Positions 1-5,265 of a stretch of 5,265 nucleotides of DNA are shown here, piece by piece. Both the position numbers and the translations under genes were made by a program. Position 1 is the first letter of the stretch, and every line of letters begins with the position of its first letter. The stretch comes from Clostridiales bacterium (GTDB taxonomy: Bacteria > Bacillota > Clostridia > Oscillospirales > CAG-272), in contig JAEEGW010000302.1 of assembly GCA_016280525.1 (NCBI GenBank), positions 1 to 5,265 of the forward strand, given 5' to 3'. The notes under the pieces were generated by a model. The model did not search any database, was not told the origin of the DNA, and saw nothing but the letters and a program-made list of their open reading frames with translations.

Positions 1-36
1 CATCTGCCCCCGGCAGCGCAAAGCTCGTCTACCCCC

Positions 37-72
37 CTGTCCCCTCCCGTCATTCTACGAATGAGGGGGCAG
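37..72. repeat. Imperfect inverted repeat
   Basis: CATTC (51-55) and GAATG (59-63) pair around a TAC loop. The stem continues through T-A and CCC/GGG pairs with one bulged G, and ends in CTG (37-39) opposite CAG (70-72) with mismatches. This is a long imperfect palindrome of unknown function. Confidence 0.4.
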
Positions 73-85
73 CTCGCGGTGGTCG

Positions 86-110
86 TGGGGGTCAGCTACG
101 TGAACCCCCA
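86..110. repeat. Inverted repeat (hairpin) with G5/C5 arms
   Basis: TGGGGGT (86-92) pairs with ACCCCCA (104-110). After one bulged A (103), CA/TG extends the stem around a short loop. No T-run follows on either strand, so it is not an obvious terminator. Confidence 0.5.
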
Positions 111-159
111 TTGCTCACGATGTTCACAACGGGGAACCCCTATCGACGACCCGCTGTAG

Positions 160-184
160 GGGCGAGCATTGCTCGTCCGTTTTT
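160..184 (+). terminator. Terminator-like hairpin facing the operon
   Basis: On the plus strand 160-178 folds into an 8-bp stem (GGGCGAGC against GCTCGTCC, one G-U pair) with loop ATT. It is followed by CG-less spacing of one G and a T5 run (180-184). It would stop rightward transcripts from a gene left of the window. The same hairpin is the core of a possible dispersed repeat, so its role as a terminator is uncertain. Confidence 0.4.
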
Positions 185-191
185 CGCCCGC

Positions 192-216
192 AAAAAAGCC
201 CCGATGTATATCGGGG
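192..216 (-). terminator. Likely rho-independent terminator of the operon
   Basis: On the minus strand CCCCGAT-ATAC-ATCGGGG (216 to 199) forms a perfect 7-bp stem with a 4-nt loop. It is followed by one C and six T (197-192). This is the best hairpin plus T-tract in the direction of mfd transcription, about 160 nt after the mfd stop. Confidence 0.65.
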
Positions 217-231
217 GGATGGCGGGGGGTC

Positions 232-301
232 AGGGGGGCGGAAAAAGGGGTTCCCCGAAAACGAGGGACGAGTTTTTGGGGGTTCCCGGAAAGGGGGGCG
301 G
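232..301 (+). repeat. Short direct repeat AGGGGGGCGG, 60 bp apart
   Basis: The 10-mer AGGGGGGCGG occurs at 232-241 and 292-301. Between them GGGGTTCCCCGAAA (247-260) has a near copy, GGGGTTCCCGGAAA (279-292). The low complexity means chance or slippage could produce this. Confidence 0.35.
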
Positions 302-309
302 GGAGCCCC

Positions 310-327
310 AAAAGCGCCGTCAGGCGC
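310..327 (-). terminator. Weak hairpin with T4, possible first terminator of mfd
   Basis: On the minus strand GCGCC-TGAC-GGCGC (327 to 314) is followed by TTTT (313-310), about 50 nt after the mfd stop. The stem has only 5 bp and the T-run is short, so it is weaker than the one at 192-216. It may be a partial or auxiliary terminator. Confidence 0.35.
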
Positions 328-334
328 ACAGAAC

Positions 335-359
335 GTCGGCTCTGCCGACACCTGTTTTT
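335..359 (+). terminator. Hairpin followed by a T-rich tract reading toward mfd
   Basis: GTCGGC-TCT-GCCGAC (335-349) is a perfect 6-bp stem. On the plus strand, after ACCTG, come T5 (355-359) and a long T-rich stretch reaching into the end of mfd. It could block antisense transcription into mfd. The 5-nt gap before the T-run makes it a poor canonical terminator. On the minus strand it is simply the first hairpin after the mfd stop. Confidence 0.3.
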
Positions 360-378
360 ATTCTTTATTCTATCTTAT

Positions 379-3300
379 TTATTCTTTATACGACAGTATT
401 TCGCACAGCGTATGCAGTGCGTTTTCTTTTTGTTTGGGTCTGAACGTCAGCGTGGGCTTTGTTCCCGGGCGGATCATCAGTCTGCCTTTTGAATTGGACG
501 TCACTATTACCCATTTTTCCGCGTCAAAGGAATACGGCGTAAACACGATTTTGCCGTCCTGCTGATCTATGCGTTCCACGTCAAGCGAAGATCCGAGCGC
601 GCGCAGGAGCGAGATATAAAGCAGATTGTCTACAAGCGGCGGGAATTCGCCGAAGCGGTCAAACAGCTCGTCTGCCACGTCGTCCAAGTCCTCCGGCGAG
701 GTTATATGTGATATCTTCTTATACATCTCGATGCGCAGCCCGTCCGATGCGATATAGCTTTTGGGTATATACGCGGAATACTGCACGCTGACGGTGCATT
801 CCCGCACCGGCTGCACCGTCTCTCCCTTTTCTTCAAGCACGGCTTCGTTCAACAGTTTTATATACATGTCGTAACCGACGGAATCTATATGTCCGTGCTG
901 TTCCGCGCCTAAAAGATCGCCCGCGCCGCGTATTTCAAGATCGCGCAGGGCTATTTTAAAGCCGGAGCCGAATTCCGTGTATTCTCTGATCGCCGAAAGG
1001 CGTTTTTCCGCTATTTCAGTAAGCGACTTATACGGTCTGTACGTGAAATATGCGTATGAGCGGCGGTTGCTCCTGCCTATCCTGCCGCGTATCTGGTGCA
1101 GCTGAGACAGGCCGAGCTTATCCGCGTCCTCTATTATAAGCGTGTTCGCGTTCGGCACGTCCACGCCGGTCTCGATTATGGTCGTGCAGACGAGGACGTC
1201 AATATTTCCGTTTATGACGTCGCGCCAGATATCCGACAAATCCTCTTTATCCATTTTGCCGTGAGCGTAAACGACGTTCGCGTCCGGGCACATTTCCTTT
1301 ACCCTCGCCGCGCAGCTTTCTATCGTATTCGTATCGTTGTGCAGGTAAAACACCTGCCCGCCGCGGCGCAGTTCTTTTTTCATCGCCTCCGCTATTATCA
1401 TATCGTCGTATTCAAGCACGTACGTCTGCGGAGGGAGACGGTCCATTGGCGCTTCGTCAAGTATGCTCATATCGCGTATGCCGGATATTGCCATGTTCAG
1501 CGTGCGCGGGATAGGCGTCGCGGTAAGCGTCAGTACGTCCGCGACCTCGCTCATTTTTTTGAGTTTTTCTTTATGCGCCACGCCGAAACGCTGCTCCTCG
1601 TCCACTATTATGAGCCCCAGATTTTTAAACTGCACGTCGTCCGAAAGCAGTCTGTGCGTGCCGACGATTATATCCGTGTCTCCGCGTTTGAGCTTGCGCA
1701 GCGTTTCCGCCTGCTGTTTGCCGGTCCTGAAGCGCGAGAGCATATCTACGGTCACCGCAAAGCCGCGCATACGTGACGTTATTGTCTGGTAGTGCTGCAG
1801 CGCGAGAATTGTGGTCGGTACGAGCACCGCCGTCTGGTATCCGTCCGCCGCGGCTTTGAAAGCGGCGCGCAAGGCGACCTCAGTTTTGCCGAAACCGACG
1901 TCGCCGCACAGAAGTCTGTCCATGGGATGAGGCGAGCACATATCGCCCTTTATATCCTTTGACGCCTGGCGCTGTCCGTCCGTTTCCTCATATTCAAACG
2001 CGTATTCGAACTGCGCCTGCATATCGTCGTCCGCGGAAAAAGCGATGCCCGGGCGTCTCATTCGCTTTGCGTACAGATCTATAAGCTCCGCCGCCATTTC
2101 CTTTGCCGCGGCTTTTGCCCTTGCCTTTGCGCGTCCCCATTCCGCGGAGCCCATTTTGTTTAAGCGCACCGAGCCGGTCTCGGCTCCGGCGCCTATATAT
2201 TTTGAAATCGAATCAAGTCTGTCGCACGGGACGTAGAGCACGCCGTCGTCCGCGTATTTTATCTGCAGATAATCGCGGCGGAAACCGTCGTAGCTGTCAA
2301 GCGTTTTTATGCCGACGAAAATACCTATGCCGTGCACGTCGTGAACGACGTAATCTCCGGGCGTAAGATCGGCGTACGAGAGTATGCGCTCCTTCGCGGA
2401 CGCCTGCTTTTTTCTCGTTGCGCGGCGCTTTATCATCGCTTTGCCGTAAAGGCTGCCGTCGCGGCACAGCGATATGACCGCAAAGCGCGACTGTTCCGAG
2501 ATAAAGCCCGGTATGCCGCACGGATAAACTATATACGGAGCTTTGTAAACGGACGATGCGTCTATCTGCTTTTCCGCGCTGATATACGGCGCCGCAGTCC
2601 CGGCCTCGAAAAACATATCCGAGTATGACCGCGCCACCGCCTCGTTTTCACACAGTAAAACAAGTCCCCATTTGCCGTCTATATATCTCTGCAGATCGTC
2701 GCGCAGAAGCTCAAAGCTGTCGTTATATGAAAGCGGCGATGAGGTGCGGAAAGAGAACACGCCGCCGTATTTCAAGCCGCCCGACGAGAAATTGTCTATA
2801 AATACCGCCGCCTGCTTTTCCGCAAATACGTCGAATACCGCGCCGCCTGCTCTATAATCCGCGTATTTTCCGTTTATCTGCCCCTGCTCTATCATAAGCG
2901 AGACAGTCAGCTCATCCGCTTTTGCGGAGCCTTTTATCCTGTCGGCTATCGCGTGCGGTGCGTCGCAGATGACGAGCGCGCCTTTGAAATAATCAAGCAG
3001 CGTCTGCTTTTTTTCGTATACGACGCTTATATATTTATCAAGGAAATCCGGTATAGCGGTGTTGTCAAGCGCGGCAAGCTCTCCCTCCAGCGCCTTTTTT
3101 ACCTCCGGTTTTTCCGCTTTTTTTATCTGCGCTTTTATAATAGATCTTATCTTATCTTTGCTGTTGTCGTCCGCCAAAACCTCACGTACGGGATACAGCG
3201 AGAAAAACGGCGTATTTTCTATCCTGCGTTGGCTTATTATATCGAATATGCCGAGGCTGTCTATCTGATCTCCGTACAGCTCCGCGCGGAAAGGATCGGA

Positions 3301-3882
3301 AGACGACGGCGGGAAAACGTCTATAATACCGCCGCGCACGGCAAACTGGCCCGCGCCGTCCACGCTCGTCACTCGGTTGTAGCCGCAGGAGATGAGAAAT
3401 TCGGACAGCTCGTGCAAATCTACCGTATCGTCAACGGAATATCTTCTGTTGTAGTTTTTCAGTTTTTCTTCCGGTATGGTGTACTGCAGAGCCGCGCCCG
3501 GCGTCGTGATGACGCAGTCAACGGAATTGTCAAGCACCGAGGTGAGAACGCCTATGCGCTCGTACTCGTATTCGTGCGAGCACGCGATATTGCCGAGCGC
3601 AAAATCGCGCTCCGGGTATATAAGGCATTTCATCTTCAGCTCGGACAGCGCCGCGTAGAGCCTCATCATCTCTTTTTCGTCGCCGCAGACTATAAGCGCC
3701 GGTTTGTCCGTTTTTTTGCCCGCGTCCTCGCACAGACACGCGCAGAAAGCGAATTTCGCACCGTCGCAAAGACCGCTCGCGAGTATGGGCCGCGCTTTTT
3801 CATACCGGATCATTTCATCCCGGCTCTGATAAAGCGCTTTGTATTCGCCTATGGTGCGGAAAAGATCTTTTATCAAGTTCAT
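379..3882 (-). CDS. mfd: Transcription-repair coupling factor Mfd (TRCF), full length
   Basis: DNA translocase that binds RNA polymerase stalled at a lesion, pushes it off the template and recruits UvrA for nucleotide excision repair. The 1167 residues match the usual family length (about 1150-1180). Domains in order: UvrB-homology module (about 1-330), with RGGIIDVF at 183-190 and Arg183/Arg199 spaced as in the known UvrA-contact surface; linker domain (about 340-490); CarD-like RNA-polymerase interaction domain (about 503-575) opening with GDYVVHDVHGIG around residue 510; relay-helix-like stretch (about 585-612); helicase lobes with Walker A GDVGFGKT (Lys666), DEEQ box (Asp761-Gln764), TATPIPRT (787-794), TTIIETGVDVP (Glu904) and QIRGRIGR (930-937); TRG motif near 965-1000 (RGAGDLLG, Asp989); C-terminal autoinhibitory domain to the end. 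No motor motif is missing and no frameshift is seen. The ATG overlaps the truB stop (ATGA) and has AAAGGTG 8 nt upstream, which fixes the start. Last gene of the operon; identity is essentially certain. Confidence 0.98.
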   Translation of the reverse strand: MNLIKDLFRTIGEYKALYQSRDEMIRYEKARPILASGLCDGAKFAFCACLCEDAGKKTDKPALIVCGDEKEMMRLYAALSELKMKCLIYPERDFALGNIACSHEYEYERIGVLTSVLDNSVDCVITTPGAALQYTIPEEKLKNYNRRYSVDDTVDLHELSEFLISCGYNRVTSVDGAGQFAVRGGIIDVFPPSSSDPFRAELYGDQIDSLGIFDIISQRRIENTPFFSLYPVREVLADDNSKDKIRSIIKAQIKKAEKPEVKKALEGELAALDNTAIPDFLDKYISVVYEKKQTLLDYFKGALVICDAPHAIADRIKGSAKADELTVSLMIEQGQINGKYADYRAGGAVFDVFAEKQAAVFIDNFSSGGLKYGGVFSFRTSSPLSYNDSFELLRDDLQRYIDGKWGLVLLCENEAVARSYSDMFFEAGTAAPYISAEKQIDASSVYKAPYIVYPCGIPGFISEQSRFAVISLCRDGSLYGKAMIKRRATRKKQASAKERILSYADLTPGDYVVHDVHGIGIFVGIKTLDSYDGFRRDYLQIKYADDGVLYVPCDRLDSISKYIGAGAETGSVRLNKMGSAEWGRAKARAKAAAKEMAAELIDLYAKRMRRPGIAFSADDDMQAQFEYAFEYEETDGQRQASKDIKGDMCSPHPMDRLLCGDVGFGKTEVALRAAFKAAADGYQTAVLVPTTILALQHYQTITSRMRGFAVTVDMLSRFRTGKQQAETLRKLKRGDTDIIVGTHRLLSDDVQFKNLGLIIVDEEQRFGVAHKEKLKKMSEVADVLTLTATPIPRTLNMAISGIRDMSILDEAPMDRLPPQTYVLEYDDMIIAEAMKKELRRGGQVFYLHNDTNTIESCAARVKEMCPDANVVYAHGKMDKEDLSDIWRDVINGNIDVLVCTTIIETGVDVPNANTLIIEDADKLGLSQLHQIRGRIGRSNRRSYAYFTYRPYKSLTEIAEKRLSAIREYTEFGSGFKIALRDLEIRGAGDLLGAEQHGHIDSVGYDMYIKLLNEAVLEEKGETVQPVRECTVSVQYSAYIPKSYIASDGLRIEMYKKISHITSPEDLDDVADELFDRFGEFPPLVDNLLYISLLRALGSSLDVERIDQQDGKIVFTPYSFDAEKWVIVTSNSKGRLMIRPGTKPTLTFRPKQKENALHTLCEILSYKE

Positions 3883-4775
3883 AGTCTGAACACCTTTATG
3901 CTTTTGACGGCAGACCCGTCCTCAAATTCGCGTATCTCACCGAGCGCAAAGAAGCCCTCTTCGTCGTACAGGCGCACTCTCTGCCCAAGCTCGTATTCCG
4001 TGTTAATTTTTTTCTGATATATCTCACAGCCGCTTTTGCAGAGCTTTAAGAAAAATCCCGAAAGCTGTATAACGGGCAGAGAAGTGAAAAGAGTTTCAGC
4101 GGGTATAAGCTTTTCGCATAGCTGCTCGTACGTCATGCTCTCACATTCGTCGAGCGTCAGCGCGTTTTCGATATCATATCCGCCGCTTTTCGTGCGGCGC
4201 AGAGAAGCCATACACCCGCCGCAGCCGAGCTTTTTGCCTATATCGTCGCAGAGAGTTCTTATATACGTTCCCTTTGAACATTTCACGGTCAGTTTATAAT
4301 CCGTTTTATTTATCCGCTCCGCTTTTATCTGTTTTATTTCTACCGTCCGCGGCTCTCTATCTATCTCAATGCCGCGCCGCGCCAGGTCAACGAGCTTGCG
4401 GCCGTTCTGTTTCAGAGCCGAATACATGGGCGGCGTCTGCATGTATTCTCCCTCAAAAGACGAAATAATATCACAGACCGCGTCTGCTTCCGGGATATTT
4501 TCACTTTCTGATATTATCTTTCCGCCCGTATCCTGCGTATCGGTGGATATGCCTAAGCGCAGCACGGCGTCGTATTCTTTTTCGTCGGATACAATATATT
4601 CCGCCGCTTTTGCCGCGCGGCCGACTAAAACGACCAAAAGACCGGTCGCGTCCGGGTCGAGCGTGCCGGTATGGCCTGTTTTTTTTGTACGCAAAAGACG
4701 CCGCAGACGGTACACAGTGTCGTGCGACGTGATGCCCTTTGGTTTGTCTATCAAGATTATTCCGTCAGGCTCCAT
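3879..4775 (-). CDS. truB: tRNA pseudouridine(55) synthase TruB
   Basis: Cytosolic enzyme that isomerises U55 to pseudouridine in the T-loop of tRNAs; in E. coli it also acts as a tRNA-folding chaperone. The 298 residues are close to the usual 300-315. Visible motifs: N-terminal GIILIDKPKGITSHD (5-19); catalytic box GHTGTLDPDATGLL with nucleophile Asp40; KEYDAVLRLG with the base-stacking Tyr68, 28 residues after the Asp as in E. coli (Asp48/Tyr76); STDTQDTGG (77-85); PPMYSALKQNGRKL (113-125); and KGTYIRTL with Arg170 matching E. coli Arg181. The C-terminal part, ending in GFFALGEIREFEDGSAVKSIKVFRL-like sequence, is a short PUA-like RNA-binding domain. The start is set by the N-terminal motif and an AAAGGA site 9 nt upstream. 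The ATG shares one base with the preceding stop, and the TGA overlaps the mfd start by four bases. All catalytic residues are present, so the gene looks functional. Confidence 0.98.
   Translation of the reverse strand: MEPDGIILIDKPKGITSHDTVYRLRRLLRTKKTGHTGTLDPDATGLLVVLVGRAAKAAEYIVSDEKEYDAVLRLGISTDTQDTGGKIISESENIPEADAVCDIISSFEGEYMQTPPMYSALKQNGRKLVDLARRGIEIDREPRTVEIKQIKAERINKTDYKLTVKCSKGTYIRTLCDDIGKKLGCGGCMASLRRTKSGGYDIENALTLDECESMTYEQLCEKLIPAETLFTSLPVIQLSGFFLKLCKSGCEIYQKKINTEYELGQRVRLYDEEGFFALGEIREFEDGSAVKSIKVFRL
3891..3897 (-). promoter_or_regulatory. Ribosome binding site of mfd
   Basis: AAAGGTG on the minus strand lies 8 nt before the mfd ATG, within the last codons of truB. It matches the anti-Shine-Dalgarno sequence well and decides the mfd start. 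Together with the ATGA overlap it points to termination-reinitiation between truB and mfd. Confidence 0.8.
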
Positions 4776-5265
4776 TATTTTTTGTCCTTTTTAAAGGTCC
4801 TTTCTTTAAGCGCCTCGGCTTGCTCCGCCTCAAGCTCCGTGTCAAGACAGATGTATTTGTACGCGGAATAAAGCGTCACCGCGTTTATGATTATAACTGT
4901 GATGAACAACGCGTATCTTATGATATCGAAAATATTGCCGAACGACAAAGGCAAAGATCCGGCTATGTTCACAATGCAGAACGCCGCCGTTGCGGAAACG
5001 GAGCGTATGCCGTTTTTGCGCACTTTTTCGCATTCAGTCTGGCGACCCATGTCGAACACCGCAAACATCAAAAGCACGTGTACGAGCGCGAACAGCACGG
5101 CGTTTACTGTAAAAGAGTAAGTCCTTATGCCTACCATAACGCTCTCGTCCATCGCTTTGAAAGTCCACAGACCCTGTATCACCGCGTCAAATATCATGGC
5201 AAGATCAAGTACAACGGCGCCGAACAACGTGTATTTCGCGTATTTTGAATACACGGCGAATTTAC
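4775..5265 (-). CDS. Unrecognised four-helix membrane protein, 5'-partial at window edge
   Basis: I do not recognise the family. Counting from an in-frame GTG at 5252-5254, the protein has 159 residues with four predicted hydrophobic segments at about 8-29, 44-68, 84-104 and 109-131. A basic/acidic loop (TECEKVRKNG) lies between the second and third. The hydrophilic C-terminal tail of about 25 residues is rich in Glu and Lys and ends FKKDKK. Basic residues in the middle loop and the tail suggest both termini are cytoplasmic (positive-inside rule; inference). The frame stays open upstream of the GTG (codons for Lys-Phe-Ala, then the window ends) and no Shine-Dalgarno is visible in the 11 available bases, so the true start probably lies outside the window. 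The stop shares one base with the truB start, so it is cotranscribed with truB and mfd. No enzymatic motif is visible. The coding call rests on operon packing and sensible membrane topology. Confidence 0.8.
   Translation of the reverse strand, partial: KFAVYSKYAKYTLFGAVVLDLAMIFDAVIQGLWTFKAMDESVMVGIRTYSFTVNAVLFALVHVLLMFAVFDMGRQTECEKVRKNGIRSVSATAAFCIVNIAGSLPLSFGNIFDIIRYALFITVIIINAVTLYSAYKYICLDTELEAEQAEALKERTFKKDKK
4785..4790 (-). promoter_or_regulatory. Ribosome binding site of truB
   Basis: AAAGGA on the minus strand lies 9 nt before the truB ATG, inside the lysine-rich last codons of the membrane-protein gene. It supports the chosen truB start and suggests coupled translation with the upstream gene. 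Confidence 0.8.

Larger units (their letters stand above)
130..257. repeat. Widely spaced 12-bp inverted repeat enclosing the terminators
   Basis: CGGGGAACCCCT at 130-141 recurs exactly as its reverse complement at 246-257. A second pair, GAACCCCCA at 102-110 and its reverse complement at 277-285, lies outside it. Both pairs have 19 nt between outer and inner arm on each side. The arms enclose the two facing terminator hairpins. Confidence 0.45.
1..378. other. Structured, G/C-tract-rich intergenic region downstream of mfd
   Basis: No credible gene lies here. The open frames in this stretch are short, mutually overlapping, low-complexity translations (Gly/Arg/Pro-rich) without Shine-Dalgarno sites. 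The plus strand is dominated by runs of four to six G between about 213 and 303, and by paired G and C tracts further left. Several hairpins are visible: 37-72 (imperfect), 86-110, 160-178, 199-216, 314-327 and 335-349. The composition differs sharply from the neighbouring genes. I read it as a 3' untranslated and terminator zone that may include a dispersed repeat element. No promoter is evident on either strand, and the region left of about 155 may already belong to the 3' flank of the next gene. Confidence 0.7.

Noticed and set aside
1..378. CRISPR array or tRNA/small RNA gene in the intergenic region
   Set aside because: There are no regularly spaced identical repeats of CRISPR length, no cloverleaf with a TTCRA-type T-loop, and no promoter that would support a separate small RNA.
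111..492. Short overlapping open frames on both strands across the intergenic region
   Set aside because: They are low-complexity Gly/Arg/Pro/Lys translations of G- and C-tracts and hairpins, overlap one another, lack ribosome binding sites, and two run antisense into the end of mfd.
1096..1776. Plus-strand open frame of 226 codons antisense to the Mfd helicase region
   Set aside because: It is antisense to the most conserved part of mfd, its composition (Arg, His, Val, Tyr) mirrors the codon use of the opposite strand, and no family is recognisable.
2953..4017. Long plus-strand open frame of 354 codons antisense to mfd and the end of truB
   Set aside because: The translation is rich in Arg, Tyr, Phe and His with no recognisable domain, and it lies wholly opposite the well-supported mfd and truB genes. 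Such frames arise from the codon bias of the real strand.
4739..5248. Plus-strand open frame of 169 codons opposite the membrane-protein gene
   Set aside because: The minus-strand frame has coherent hydrophobic segments and exact operon junctions, while this frame is rich in Arg, His and Tyr and shows no family signal.
5252..5254. GTG as the true start of the membrane-protein gene
   Set aside because: No Shine-Dalgarno is visible in the 11 bases upstream, and the frame stays open to the window edge, so the gene more likely starts beyond it. It cannot be excluded from this window alone.

Overview
The window carries the tail of a leftward (minus-strand) operon and the intergenic gap beyond it. 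In transcription order the genes are an unrecognised four-helix membrane protein (entering from the right edge, start not visible), truB (tRNA pseudouridine-55 synthase) and mfd (transcription-repair coupling factor). The three genes are packed without gaps: the membrane-protein stop shares one base with the truB start (TAATG), and the truB stop overlaps the mfd start by four bases (ATGA). Both starts have a clear Shine-Dalgarno sequence inside the preceding gene. This fits one polycistronic, translationally coupled message.

Region by region: 1-378 holds no credible gene. It is a G/C-tract-rich intergenic region full of short hairpins, including a likely rho-independent terminator for the operon at 192-216 (minus) and a terminator-like hairpin facing it at 160-184 (plus). 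379-3882 is an intact, full-length mfd. 3879-4775 is an intact truB with all expected catalytic residues. 4775-5265 is the membrane-protein gene, probably cut by the window edge.

The organism is most likely a bacterium of the Clostridia (Firmicutes/Bacillota), perhaps an uncultured gut Oscillospirales-type lineage of medium to fairly high G+C. The reasons are strong AAAGG-type Shine-Dalgarno sites, Firmicutes-like Mfd and TruB sequences, visible use of the ATA isoleucine codon in moderately G+C-rich genes, and an intergenic motif (GTAGGGGCGAGCATTGCTCG) that resembles dispersed repeats I recall from such genomes. This assignment is inference from a few kilobases.

Functionally the two recognised genes are housekeeping. 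TruB makes pseudouridine 55 in the T-loop of tRNAs. Mfd removes RNA polymerase stalled at DNA lesions and recruits UvrA. I know of no direct biochemical link between them. The gene order is not the textbook one: truB usually sits with rbfA/nrnA and ribF, and mfd often follows pth. I see no defence system, mobile element, CRISPR array or RNA gene here. The main items of interest are the unusual truB-mfd coupling, the unknown membrane protein and the structured intergenic region.
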